Source of the DNA: CAYSRM01 sp964475205
GTDB taxonomy: Bacteria; Verrucomicrobiota; Kiritimatiellia; UBA8416; CAYSRM01
Assembly: GCA_964475205.1 (NCBI GenBank)
Contig: CAYYVQ010000043.1
Coordinates: 1-24,791, forward strand
Direction: 5' to 3'
Length of the DNA: 24,791 nt
Shown: positions 7,917-16,357 of the stretch, in pieces
Position numbering within the stretch: position 1 is the stretch's first letter
Layout of the letters: each line of letters starts with the position of its first letter
Notes under the pieces: model-generated
Databases searched by the model: none
The model's input: the letters and a program-made list of their open reading frames with translations, nothing else
What the model was told of the DNA's origin: nothing
Made by a program: the position numbers and the translations under genes

Positions 7917-8822
7917 ATGACAGAAAAAAAAGAATTGCCGAGATGGAAGGGCATAGTTCTTGCCGGCGGCTCAGGATCGCGGCTCTATCCCATGACCCTG
8001 GCGGCGTGTAAACAACTTCTGCCTGTCTACGACAAACCCATGATCTACTATCCCATTTCGACTCTTATGCTTGGCGGCATCAGGGACATTCTTATCATAT
8101 CAACACCGCGCGACCTGCCGCGGTTTCAGGAGCTTCTGGGTAATGGCCAATCGATCGGAGTCAATTTTTCGTACGCTGTCCAGAGCCACCCGCGCGGTAT
8201 AGCAGAAGCATTTCTGATAGCAGAGAATTTTGTCGGGTCCGACCCCGTATGCCTTATACTCGGCGACAATCTTTTCTACGGCGACATGGATTTTTTTCGA
8301 AACGCCCTCAAGAGGAAAGAGGGAGCAACAGTGTTCGGCTATCCTGTTACCGACCCCGAAAGGTACGGGGTCGTGGAATTTGACCGGGATAACCGGGCGC
8401 TCAGCATTGAGGAAAAACCCAAACATCCTAAAAGCAAGTACGCCGTGCCCGGGCTTTACTGTTACGACAATAACGTAATCAAGCATGCCGCAGGCCTCAA
8501 GCCTTCCGGCAGAGACGAGCTGGAAATAACGGACATAAATAACATCTATCTTAAGCAAAAGAGTCTCCACGTCGAACTGCTCGACCGCGGCATGGCATGG
8601 CTTGATACCGGCAACCCCGACAGCCTGCTTGATGCCGGAAATTTTGTGGCAAGCATCGAAAAAAGACAAGGGTTGAAGATCGGTTGCCTTGAAGAAATTG
8701 CATTGAGAATGCAATTTGTTTCCAAAGACAGCCTGCTGGAAATTGCTGAAACCATGAAAGGCAGCGAATACAGGAAGTACCTGAGCATGGTTGTGGAGGA
8801 ATATACGGATAATGCCGACTGA
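7917..8822 (+). CDS. rmlA: Glucose-1-phosphate thymidylyltransferase
   Basis: A 301-residue nucleotidyltransferase that makes dTDP-glucose from dTTP and glucose-1-phosphate, the first step to dTDP-rhamnose and related deoxysugars. The signature LAGGSGSRLYP is at residues 15-25, followed by KQLLPVYDKPMIYYP, 'LILGDNLFYG' (metal/nucleotide site) and 'EEKPKHPKS'. The length matches the RmlA family. GGAG lies five bases before the ATG. It opens a plus-strand run and its stop overlaps the next gene's start region. No rmlB or rmlD is in the window, so the final sugar depends on genes elsewhere. Confidence 0.94.
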   Translation: MTEKKELPRWKGIVLAGGSGSRLYPMTLAACKQLLPVYDKPMIYYPISTLMLGGIRDILIISTPRDLPRFQELLGNGQSIGVNFSYAVQSHPRGIAEAFLIAENFVGSDPVCLILGDNLFYGDMDFFRNALKRKEGATVFGYPVTDPERYGVVEFDRDNRALSIEEKPKHPKSKYAVPGLYCYDNNVIKHAAGLKPSGRDELEITDINNIYLKQKSLHVELLDRGMAWLDTGNPDSLLDAGNFVASIEKRQGLKIGCLEEIALRMQFVSKDSLLEIAETMKGSEYRKYLSMVVEEYTDNAD

Positions 8823-9336
8823 AAAATCTAAACACGACGATACAACCGGGCCAAACCTCGAATGGGAGGTCGGCTCCATAAAAGGCGTACAAGTAAATGA
8901 AATGGTGAAGCATTGCGACCAGCGCGGATGGCTGGCGGAGATTTTCCGGCAAGACAGCCTTGATAAAGAAATTTTTCCCGTTATGGGCTACGTGTCTGTT
9001 ACAACACCTGGAGAAGCGCGCGGCCCGCACGAACATATTCACCAGACAGACTTTTTTGCCTTTCTCGGACCAGGCTCACTCAGGCTGCGCCTGTGGGACC
9101 GGCGGGCAGATTCTGAAACCAGGGGCCATGTAATGACCCTGAATGTAGGAGAGGTCAATCCTGTGGCCGTAGCTGTTCCGCCAGGTGTGGTGCATGGGTA
9201 CATTAACATATCGGCAGAAGTTGCTTACGTAATGAATTTTCCCAACCGTTTATACGCCGGGAAAAACAAACAGGAAGGAATTGATGAAATCCGGCATGAA
9301 AACGAAAGTTCAAGTCCTTTCTCTCTGCAAGACTGA
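8812..9336 (+). CDS. RmlC-family cupin (dTDP-4-keto-sugar epimerase-like)
   Basis: A 174-residue single-domain cupin. The overall layout follows dTDP-4-dehydrorhamnose 3,5-epimerase: an early 'RGWLAEIFR', a central 'GPHEHIHQTDFFAFLGPG', and 'VPPGVVHGYINIS', where RmlC carries PPGFAHGF. It lacks the canonical 'RGLHYQ' block, so it is a divergent member; a 3,4-ketoisomerase or another dTDP-sugar epimerase is equally possible. I start at the ATG at 8812, which overlaps the rmlA stop by 11 bases and has GGAGG upstream; the earlier in-frame start lies inside rmlA. Translational coupling with rmlA argues that it acts on a dTDP-sugar. Confidence 0.78.
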   Translation: MPTEKSKHDDTTGPNLEWEVGSIKGVQVNEMVKHCDQRGWLAEIFRQDSLDKEIFPVMGYVSVTTPGEARGPHEHIHQTDFFAFLGPGSLRLRLWDRRADSETRGHVMTLNVGEVNPVAVAVPPGVVHGYINISAEVAYVMNFPNRLYAGKNKQEGIDEIRHENESSSPFSLQD

Positions 9337-9381
9337 AGAACTAAATGGAAGCGGCCGGCTTTTAATTCAACACCTATTATC

Positions 9382-10827
9382 ATGCTGCGTACTGATACAT
9401 TTCTTTGCCGGATAGAATTTGCTCTCGTCTGTCTTGTAGTGATTGCAGCCCCATGGCTCTTTGGCGCATGGGAAATGTGGTGGTTCTGGCCGTTTTCCGC
9501 CTGCATTTTTCTTTCTTCCTTTATTTTCGGCATCAGGATGCTGTTTCGTCTGGCCGGAAGGCAGGCGTCCAACCTGGGCGTCACTGCTCATCCCGGGCTG
9601 CGGCAGATTGCCCGGACAACCGCGCTTACAGCGATAGCATACGGAGTTTTTTTGGTATATGCCGCCTTCAGAGTCGCCGATACCGAAGTATATTCCGACG
9701 CCGAAAGGAGCTTCCTCCTGTTCCTGACTCCCGCCCTGTTGGCCGTACAGATCGCGTTTGGCTTTAAAAGATCAATGTTGCGAACCCTTACCATTTGTCT
9801 GCTTGGCAATCTCTGTCTCCTTGGCGCTTACGGCATAATCAATCATTTTGTTACCGGCAGCCAACTGGTTTTGTGGTCTGATGGATATGAGCAATACTGG
9901 AAAGATAACCGGGCCAGCGGTTCATATTACTGCCCCGACCACTTTGCCGGCGCGCTGGAAATGGGACTGGCGCTCGGACTGGGAATTCTTCTTGATCGCG
10001 CAAAAACCGGAAGATGGAAACTCGCCGCTTCAATTACATGCCTTATTGCAGTAACCGGCATAATCATGAGCAAATCTCGAGGCGCCGGACTGACTTTAAT
10101 TGTTGTGTGCGTGTCAGCCATGATCTTCGGGTTCGCCCAGTGGCCGTCACGTGCGCGATGGCGGCTGAGGTCCATATTGGCGACTGCAATGATAGTGATC
10201 CTGGGCGTTCTGTTTTTTTTCCCTTCCCTGTATATGGACCGCTTCACAAGCTACTTTTCCGTAAACACAAAAGTTGAACAGAAAATACTTCCGGCAATTT
10301 TTGAAAAAGTCAGACACACAAGCAGGGGAGTTATGATCTCCGCGGCTTTAAGAGCCTGGGAGGAACAGCCTGTCTTCGGGATTGGACCCGGGATGCACAG
10401 GAATCTATGGCCGCATATAGCTGCAACCCCGGATGGCGACCGCGAACTTGGAATCTGGCCAAGTCGTACGAACAACAGAACACACTCCTATCACGTGCAT
10501 AGCGACTGGGTACAACTACTGCAGGAATACGGTTCTGTAGGGTTCATGCTGCTTCTGATTCCGGTGACCGGCGGCTTTTTACTGTTCGGAATGATAATTC
10601 ACAGGGAAAGCAAACGTGAAAAGATAACTGACAGTACCAGGAGGGCCAACGGATATTTCGCGGCTAGTTTGGGCGGTTTTCTTGCATACATCGCAATGCT
10701 TTTCCATTCACTTGGCGATTTCAACCTTCAGATCCCTGCCAATACATGGTTATTTGCTGTCGTCCTGGCTATCCCTATCGGTTTCGCTCTCGGCAGGCGG
10801 AATCCGGCCGACTCCGAGCGCAGGTAG
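9382..10827 (+). CDS. O-antigen ligase/polymerase family membrane protein (Wzy/WaaL type)
   Basis: A 481-residue integral membrane protein with about ten to twelve hydrophobic segments. A large periplasmic loop before the last third carries the Wzy_C pattern: 'AWEEQPVFGIGPGMHRNLWP' followed by 'THSYHVHSDWVQLLQEYG'. These proteins either polymerise lipid-linked repeat units in the periplasm or ligate the finished glycan to a carrier; sequence alone does not separate the two. No strong Shine-Dalgarno precedes this ATG. One base separates its stop from the next gene's ATG. It is the first of two such proteins in the window, suggesting two polymers, or one polymerase plus one ligase. Confidence 0.85.
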   Translation: MLRTDTFLCRIEFALVCLVVIAAPWLFGAWEMWWFWPFSACIFLSSFIFGIRMLFRLAGRQASNLGVTAHPGLRQIARTTALTAIAYGVFLVYAAFRVADTEVYSDAERSFLLFLTPALLAVQIAFGFKRSMLRTLTICLLGNLCLLGAYGIINHFVTGSQLVLWSDGYEQYWKDNRASGSYYCPDHFAGALEMGLALGLGILLDRAKTGRWKLAASITCLIAVTGIIMSKSRGAGLTLIVVCVSAMIFGFAQWPSRARWRLRSILATAMIVILGVLFFFPSLYMDRFTSYFSVNTKVEQKILPAIFEKVRHTSRGVMISAALRAWEEQPVFGIGPGMHRNLWPHIAATPDGDRELGIWPSRTNNRTHSYHVHSDWVQLLQEYGSVGFMLLLIPVTGGFLLFGMIIHRESKREKITDSTRRANGYFAASLGGFLAYIAMLFHSLGDFNLQIPANTWLFAVVLAIPIGFALGRRNPADSERR

Positions 10828-10828
10828 A

Positions 10829-11521
10829 ATGGAGCGCCTTTTGACCGGCTTAATGCATAATGATACTGAATATATCATAATAAGCGACGTACACCTGGGC
10901 TCAAGATACTGCCTGCATGAGCTCTTTCTTCATTTCCTGGATGACCTGCCGGAAAAAGCCACTCTGATCCTGAACGGCGATACTGTAGACGACCCGGACA
11001 AAGAATTGCCCGCAGAACACAGAATAATACTGAAAAGACTCCGCGATGAATCCTGCCGTCGCCGGATAATCTGGCTACAGGGCAATCATGACGACCAGTA
11101 TATCCCGACAGACCCCGCAAAAATCGAATTTATTCCTGATTTCTCCATAGGCAAACGGTTATATGTCTCGCATGGTTTCGATTTTGACAACATCATGCCC
11201 CGCAACCGCCACTTTATCATGGCTTTCAGACTTTTTCACAGATTCCGCATGAAGCTCGGCGCCTCGCCCGTACACGTGGCCCGTTATGCCAAAAAATGGT
11301 CTGCCCTTTACAAAATCTTGCGCAGGCACGTTGTTTCCAACGCCATAGAACATGCGGCCGAGAATGGGTTTGAAGCAGTCACATGCGGGCACACGCACTT
11401 CGCTGAAGACTTGAAAATACGCGGCATACGCTACATAAACACAGGAGCGTGGACAGAAAAGCCGGTGTATTATCTACACGTGGACCGCAAGAAAATGACA
11501 CTTTGTCAATATAAAGGGTAA
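10829..11521 (+). CDS. LpxH-like calcineurin-type metallophosphoesterase
   Basis: A 230-residue protein of the UDP-2,3-diacylglucosamine diphosphatase-like (LpxH/YbbF) group. Metal-binding motifs are complete: Asp20-Val-His22 (SDVHLG), Gly-Asp51, Gly-Asn86-His87-Asp88, a later 'VSHG', and 'CGHTHF' near the C terminus. I place the start at 10829, one base after the preceding stop; the open frame reaches further upstream only inside the polymerase gene, and ATG 10853 is an alternative. True LpxH cuts UDP-diacyl-glucosamine in lipid A synthesis. Sitting inside a polysaccharide operon it may instead act on another nucleotide-sugar or polyprenyl diphosphate; that is inference. Confidence 0.85.
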   Translation: MERLLTGLMHNDTEYIIISDVHLGSRYCLHELFLHFLDDLPEKATLILNGDTVDDPDKELPAEHRIILKRLRDESCRRRIIWLQGNHDDQYIPTDPAKIEFIPDFSIGKRLYVSHGFDFDNIMPRNRHFIMAFRLFHRFRMKLGASPVHVARYAKKWSALYKILRRHVVSNAIEHAAENGFEAVTCGHTHFAEDLKIRGIRYINTGAWTEKPVYYLHVDRKKMTLCQYKG

Positions 11522-11672
11522 TTGTTATTTGCTTCGTTGCAGATGCAATTTCGCGTTCTTCAGCGCTACGCCCGCCGAAGCGCTTGAGCATAGGCTGGCT
11601 TTTTGTAGTTTCTCTTCCACCTCAACACACAACTCTTGATTTCTTTACGGGGAAAGCCTAATCTCCAGCATC
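11522..11672. other. Short intergenic gap
   Basis: 150 bases with no gene. It contains two copies of the hexamer palindrome AGCGCT about ten bases apart, able to pair as a small stem, and a later CTTTTTG. This is too weak to call a terminator with confidence, but the gap could separate the upstream run from the dehydrogenase gene. Confidence 0.3.
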
Positions 11673-12989
11673 ATGAAACAAGACATCATAAAAAAGATTG
11701 ACGATCGCGAAGCCGTTGTCGGGGTAATAGGCCTGGGATATGTCGGCCTGCCGCTGCTGCTGGAGTTTGCCGGAACGCGTTTCCCGGTGATTGGCTTTGA
11801 TGTAGATGCAGCAAAGATAAACAATCTCAGGGAAGGCAGATCTTACATACGCCATATTGACTCAGTTGCGATTGAAAATAATATCAAGGATAACCCAAAA
11901 GCCGATATAACAACGGATTTTAGGAGAATCAGCGAATGCTCGGCAATCCTTATCTGCGTTCCTACTCCCTTGACAACACACCGTGACCCAGACCTTAGCT
12001 ATGTGGAAGCAACAGCCAGACAGATCAGCCCTAATTTGCGCAAGAATCAGCTTATCGTTCTGGAATCGACAACTTATCCCGGGACCACTGAAGAAGTGCT
12101 GGTCCCTGCGCTGGAACAGAATAGCGCGCTGAAAGCAGGCGAAGACTTCTTTGTTTCATTTTCACCTGAAAGAGAAGATCCCAACAACAAGGATTTCACC
12201 ACATCTACTATCCCAAAGGTCGTCGGCGGAATAGACAGCGACTCTCTTGAAGTGGCCCGGACCCTTTACAATTGCATTATCTGCCGGACTGTTCCTGTAT
12301 CAAGCTGCCGCGCCGCTGAAGCAACCAAACTCATGGAAAACATATTCAGGTCGGTAAACATCGCACTGGTCAATGAGTTGAAGGTTATCTTCGATCAGAT
12401 GAACGTTGATGTCTGGGAGGTAATTGAAGCGGCAAAAACAAAGCCTTTCGGATACATGCCTTTTTACCCCGGCCCCGGGCTTGGTGGACATTGTATACCT
12501 ATTGATCCCTTCTATCTCACATGGAAAGCCCGCGAAAGCGGAACCTCCACCCGTTTTATTGAGCTTGCCGGCGAAATAAACACGAACATGCCAGACTACG
12601 TTATAGGCAAGACCATGACAGCTCTGAACAATAACGGCCTGGCCCTTAAAAACTCACGCGTACTTATTGTGGGGCTGGCATATAAGAAAAACGTGGACGA
12701 CGAGCGGGAGAGCCCATCGTACGTGTTGTGGAAGAAGCTTCTATCGTATGGCGCGAAAGTTTCTTATTACGACCCTTACTGCCCGATTATCAAACCCTCC
12801 AGGGAACACTCCGATCTCGCAGGCCTGAAAAGCGTCGAATGGGAGGAGATTACAGCGGAAAACTTCGACATTGCTCTGATTGCAACCGCTCATGACGCTG
12901 TGAATCATGATGAACTGGCAGAAAAACTGCCCGCAGTGGTAGATACAAGGGGCATCTGCCAGGAGACGGAAAACGTTACAAGAGCATGA
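11673..12989 (+). CDS. UDP-N-acetylhexosamine (or UDP-glucose) 6-dehydrogenase
   Basis: A 438-residue nucleotide-sugar dehydrogenase that oxidises C6 of a UDP-sugar twice with NAD+ to give the uronic acid. It has the N-terminal Rossmann motif GVIGLGYVGLPL (about 17-28), the central 'EATKLMENIFRSVNIALVNE', the catalytic Cys274 in GGHCIPIDPFYL, and the C-terminal NAD-domain motif 'LIVGLAYKKNVDDERESPS'. The 'KKIDDREAVVGVIGLGYVGLPL' opening and overall length fit the WbpA/UDP-GlcNAc 6-dehydrogenase subgroup better than Ugd. No clear Shine-Dalgarno is seen before this ATG. With the epimerase at 6695-7666 it could supply UDP-GlcNAcA/GalNAcA-type precursors. Confidence 0.9.
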   Translation: MKQDIIKKIDDREAVVGVIGLGYVGLPLLLEFAGTRFPVIGFDVDAAKINNLREGRSYIRHIDSVAIENNIKDNPKADITTDFRRISECSAILICVPTPLTTHRDPDLSYVEATARQISPNLRKNQLIVLESTTYPGTTEEVLVPALEQNSALKAGEDFFVSFSPEREDPNNKDFTTSTIPKVVGGIDSDSLEVARTLYNCIICRTVPVSSCRAAEATKLMENIFRSVNIALVNELKVIFDQMNVDVWEVIEAAKTKPFGYMPFYPGPGLGGHCIPIDPFYLTWKARESGTSTRFIELAGEINTNMPDYVIGKTMTALNNNGLALKNSRVLIVGLAYKKNVDDERESPSYVLWKKLLSYGAKVSYYDPYCPIIKPSREHSDLAGLKSVEWEEITAENFDIALIATAHDAVNHDELAEKLPAVVDTRGICQETENVTRA

Positions 12990-13071
12990 GGCTACTTATT
13001 CCAGCCTGTTCCAAACTGAATGTTAAACCGATGTCATCATAATTGAGATTAAATGTTACAGAGAAGATACT

Positions 13072-13597
13072 GTGAACAAAACAAGCTTGCATTTCCTTCT
13101 CCGCACTGCCACAGGAAATTACCCCGCACTTTACTATCCGCTGGCTTACCTTTTCGGCACACAAGACAAGCACCTTCTTTTCTCATCTAATACCGAATTA
13201 GTTATTCAGGGATTCCCCAGATCAGCTAACAGCTATACTTGCCGCGCTATACAGTATGCCCAGAAAAGAAAACTAATGATAGCACACCACACGCACGTAG
13301 CAGCTAACGCCATAAACGGATGTAAGTTGAATATTCCTGTTCTTTTCTGACCCGCGACCCGCGCGAATGCGTGGCAAGCACATGTGTTTATCACGAAAAA
13401 CTTGACCCTGAATATGCGTTGCGGGCCTATGTGATGCTGTACAACAGAATTGCAAAACTAAAGGACCACATCTGCGTAGCCGATTTCGAACAAGTCACTA
13501 CCAACCTGAGCAATGTAGTCCGTCGCATTAATTTGCAGTTCGGCTCCGATTTTCGCCCATTTGTGCCTACATCGCATGCAAACTCCAGAATTTTTCA
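13072..13597 (+). pseudogene. Sulfotransferase, frameshifted and truncated
   Basis: The remnant of a PAPS-dependent sulfotransferase starting at GTG (13072) with GAGAAG upstream. The 5'-phosphosulfate-binding motif reads GFPRSANSYT. The 3'-phosphate motif TRDPRECVAS is in a different frame. Inserting one T in the TTTT run near 13345 would join them as 'PVLFLTRDPRECVAS'. The second part continues through 'ICVADFEQ' and 'NVVRRINLQFGSDFRPF', then ends near 13595 where transposase sequence begins. The C-terminal third is missing. It once probably sulfated a cell-surface glycan made by this locus. The frameshift alone could be an assembly error, but the truncation is independent evidence of loss. 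Confidence 0.82.
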
Positions 13598-14356
13598 GAT
13601 AAGGACGGCAAAGACCACCGTTACTACAGCGTCGTGGAAAACCGGCGTGTGCGCGGCGGCAAACACGTACTGCTGTACCTGGGAGAGATCAACGACACGC
13701 AAAAGAGCGGCGTGGACGAAGACGATTAACACGATCGATGAGCGGCAATGCCGTCAGGTTGTACTATTTCCTGAAGACCGCGAGATTCCAGAAGGCATGG
13801 ATATGCTTGGTGTTCAGGTCAGGCTCAAAGCCTTGAACTGCACCGACCCCGACAATGGGGCGCCTGCATCGATATTGGTTCGATCATAGCGCCATGGCCG
13901 ATTTGTTAGGCGAAGATTTCAAGATCGCCCAGAAAGATACGCTCTTCGGGCACCTTAAAAGACGCCGGCAGACACTATTCGATGCGAAGTGCGAGGTGTT
14001 ACTCTATGGTTTAACCAGCACTTACTTCGAGAGCGATCCACCGTTTCGCGAGAATGACAAGCGCAAGTTCGGATACAGCCGGGATAAGCGCTCGGACTGC
14101 GTACAAGTGGTCATCGCGCTGGTTGTCACCCCTGAAGGCTTCCCGTTAGGCTATGAGATAATGGCTGGCAATACCGCCGACAACACAACCCTGCGTGGGT
14201 TCCTCAAAAAGATCGAACGCCAGCACGGCAAAGCCGGACAAGGCTCAGCAACTGTTGCTCTCCCAGCTGCAACTTGCCCTGCCTCCACAGCCTCCACAGC
14301 CTCCTCCGGAGATCTCTGGCACGCAGCTTAAGGACTCATGTGGTGAAGACCCATGA
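13598..14356 (+). pseudogene. Decayed IS1634/IS4-type transposase
   Basis: Pieces of one transposase lie in three frames. 13598-13729 reads 'DGKDHRYYSVVENRR' then 'LLYLGEIND'. A shifted frame continues 'AAWTKTINTIDERQ' to 'VVLFPEDREIPEGMD'. From about 13861 a third frame reads 'HRYWFDHSAMADLLGEDF' and on to 'GYEIMAGNTADNTTLRGFLKKIERQ'. From 14234, one frame over, a tail 'AQQLLLSQLQLALPPQPP' ends at the TGA at 14354, resembling the C terminus of the same family. Segments between these blocks are missing, and at the expected first catalytic Asp ('LYDLTSTYFE' in relatives) this copy has Gly: LYGLTSTYFESD. It is dead by several independent lesions. Family assignment is from memory of these motifs. 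Confidence 0.78.
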
Positions 14357-14468
14357 CCATCTACAGCCCTTTTCCTTAGGAAACTCGCTTCCTTAATCCG
14401 CGAATAGCGAAAGTCGGGTTAGCTGTAACCAGGCGCTACCTGGATCATACTTACTTCTGTCATCATAA

Positions 14469-14632
14469 AGAACCTTGGTCTTGAAGAATATGCAGATGGC
14501 CTGTGGCTTCCGCAACCGTGACCACTACAAGCTGGCGATCTACTTACATTGCGGCGACCTCGACCTCTATCCTGCCAAGGCAACATCGTGACCAACTAGG
14601 TGTGGGGGTCCCACACGAAACCCGGAAGAGCC
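14469..14632 (+). mobile_element. 3' remnant of an ISL3-type insertion sequence
   Basis: A short frame ending at TGA near 14591 reads 'MACGFRNRDHYKLAIYLHCG' and then 'DLDLYPAKATS', which resembles the C-terminal end of ISL3-family transposases ('GFRN....L.IY.HCG'). Forty-one bases further the sequence ends in CGGAAGAGCC (14623-14632), i.e. GGCTCTTCCG on the other strand, the typical start of ISL3 terminal repeats. A 7-bp hairpin GTGTGGG/CCCACAC lies at 14600-14616 inside this end. The left end and most of the transposase are gone. The terminal repeat ends nine bases before the stop codon of epsI. The 14357-14468 stretch has no recognisable content and is probably a junction of both dead elements. 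Confidence 0.6.
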
Positions 14633-14640
14633 ATAATAGA

Positions 14641-15378
14641 TCATCTGTTCTTAATAAGCCATCGCACAGCGTCCGTGATATGATGATTCGGGTTCTCAAC
14701 CGAGCGGGGCACATTCATTTGAATCGAGAAATACGCCCAGCGCTGGGCACGGCCTGTCCGCAGACGATCCAGCCCCATCCGCAGGATCCTGTGAAAGGCA
14801 TACGCGGTTTTCACCCCGGGTCCCTCGAACCAATATACAAAATAATGGATAGGCTGCGCGCCCTCTGGCGCATCCCTGGCCAACAACGGGTACACCCCAA
14901 CGGCAAACCTGCCACCGTCGGGATCCTCCACCTGTAGAAAATACCGATCTCCCACATGGATATCCTGAGCCGCTAGACACCATTCCGGACGATGAATCCC
15001 CTCGCGGGATTCCCCTGTAATCAACAAAACAACATGCCGCCACGACCCGGTTGGGCCTTTATAGATACGGCGGTCAATGGTGACATCCGAAGGCAGCAAA
15101 CGCCGCTCATCCGGTGAAATGGTCGTAAGCAGCGCGCCACTGTCCGGGCATACCCCCGGAACCGGAATATCCTGCTCAGTAAAGGCACGTTTCACATCCG
15201 GATCGGTTGAGTAGTAAATCCGATCGCCCTCCCAGTCCCCCAGCGTCTTCGGTAAGCGCCAATGCTCCGGTAGCGGCGCCGCCGGTTTTACATCGATCGA
15301 ATACCGCAGCAACGGAACCGCCAATACCAGTAAACCGAACCACAAACCCCATTTCCACTCCGGTCTGATCCGTTTCAT
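14641..15378 (-). CDS. epsI: EpsI family exosortase-associated protein
   Basis: A 245-residue protein of the EpsI/DUF3485 family, with one N-terminal membrane segment (about 8-27) and a periplasmic domain. Typical features are the 'LPKTLGDWEG' opening of the soluble part, 'Y.......V.LLI' strands, and the conserved 'HRPEWCLAAQDIHV' block carrying the family's His/Cys. It overlaps the exosortase gene by four bases (TGA within ATGA), the arrangement seen in exosortase exopolysaccharide loci. Its biochemical role is not established; it is linked to export or processing of exopolysaccharide. The 3' end abuts an IS remnant but the reading frame looks complete. Confidence 0.9.
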   Translation of the reverse strand: MKRIRPEWKWGLWFGLLVLAVPLLRYSIDVKPAAPLPEHWRLPKTLGDWEGDRIYYSTDPDVKRAFTEQDIPVPGVCPDSGALLTTISPDERRLLPSDVTIDRRIYKGPTGSWRHVVLLITGESREGIHRPEWCLAAQDIHVGDRYFLQVEDPDGGRFAVGVYPLLARDAPEGAQPIHYFVYWFEGPGVKTAYAFHRILRMGLDRLRTGRAQRWAYFSIQMNVPRSVENPNHHITDAVRWLIKNR

Positions 15379-16346
15379 GCCGAATTCGCCCCACTATCCG
15401 GTTTTACAGCACCCTGTGCCCTATGCAAAAGATCCAGGCTTTTTCCCAGCGAGGCATTCAGCGCCACTAAAAGCAATACAGCCAGCACAAAAACAAGGTA
15501 GCCCGAATAGTCGTGGTACATCTTCATCCCGACACCCTGCCCGAAAAAACGGGCAATAATCCCGATAGTGATAATTCGGCCCGTATTCGCTACTGCCGCT
15601 ATCGGAACGCTCATAAGAAACAAAAACCAGCGGGCTGCCCAATGCCGGCGGAAAACATAGGCATACGCCGCACTGAGTGCCATCAAGGCCATGATCGAGC
15701 GGATACCGCTACAGGCATCCGCCACTTCCAACGCAAAGCCCTGCCCGGTCGTTGACACAACAGCCGTGCCCATGCGAACTGTGCTAATCCCGATCCCATT
15801 CAAAACCCAGGTTGAAACCACGGTGCCGATCATACGCAGAGGAAACGTGGCATGCGCCAAAAAACCTACCGGCACCGCAAACACCAGAAAAATGAGAGGA
15901 AAAAAGGCGATCCTGGCAATCCGCGACCCGGCAAAGGTCCAGCATAAAGACCACAGCGCGAGAATAAACGCCAACGCGGACAGATGCGGTATCTGCATCC
16001 GCAACCCAGCAGCATGCATGAGCATGGCAGCCGCCAGCAATACAATGCCGAACCCATGCGGCTTAGCTTCACTCCATGCTGCCTGTATGTCTGAGCGCCG
16101 ACGCCACAGCAGCCACAGGCTGATCACCGGGGTCACCAAGCCATGCGAGTAATCCACCGCGTCGCTCGATTCACTCGACCACATCATGTACAGCCAGGAA
16201 AACAGGGAATCCCCTATCGAACCCTGCCACACAGATACCCCATAAATATGAAACAAGAGGCAGACTGACAAAAGTGCTACCATGCAGACAATAAATGCCA
16301 TCCGATTCCGGTCCATGGTTAGTCTATTTAGCAAACTACGCATCAT
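15375..16346 (-). CDS. Exosortase (XrtA-type membrane transpeptidase)
   Basis: A 323-residue multi-pass membrane protein of the exosortase/archaeosortase family, which cleaves and transfers proteins bearing PEP-CTERM tails. The catalytic triad is intact: Cys212 in ADACSGIRS, Arg257 in NTGRI, His278 in HDYSGY. About eight hydrophobic segments are visible. I start at the ATG at 16346 (16343 is also possible) because GGAG lies four bases upstream; the longer frame beginning at 16394 starts inside the MITE and is an insertion by-product. No PEP-CTERM substrate is encoded in the window, and the Kelch proteins lack such tails. Confidence 0.93.
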   Translation of the reverse strand: MMRSLLNRLTMDRNRMAFIVCMVALLSVCLLFHIYGVSVWQGSIGDSLFSWLYMMWSSESSDAVDYSHGLVTPVISLWLLWRRRSDIQAAWSEAKPHGFGIVLLAAAMLMHAAGLRMQIPHLSALAFILALWSLCWTFAGSRIARIAFFPLIFLVFAVPVGFLAHATFPLRMIGTVVSTWVLNGIGISTVRMGTAVVSTTGQGFALEVADACSGIRSIMALMALSAAYAYVFRRHWAARWFLFLMSVPIAAVANTGRIITIGIIARFFGQGVGMKMYHDYSGYLVFVLAVLLLVALNASLGKSLDLLHRAQGAVKPDSGANSA

Positions 16347-16357
16347 TGTTCTCCGTA

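Noticed and set aside
7723..7920. 65-codon plus-strand frame just before rmlA
   Set aside because: No family resemblance and no good ribosome-binding site; it overlaps the promoter region of the divergent epimerase and a possible TATAAT. Most likely chance.
8100..8879. 259-codon minus-strand frame opposite rmlA
   Set aside because: The plus strand encodes an unmistakable RmlA; the antisense translation matches nothing recognised.
8812..9336. Canonical rmlC assignment
   Set aside because: The RGLHYQ block is missing and rmlB/rmlD are not nearby, so only family-level naming is justified.
11580..11620. Rho-independent terminator after the phosphoesterase gene
   Set aside because: The possible AGCGCT stem is short, has a large loop, and the T-run is not adjacent to it.
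14503..14937. 144-codon plus-strand frame over the IS remnant and epsI
   Set aside because: Its second half is antisense to epsI, which has clear family motifs; its first half is the wrong frame of the transposase remnant.
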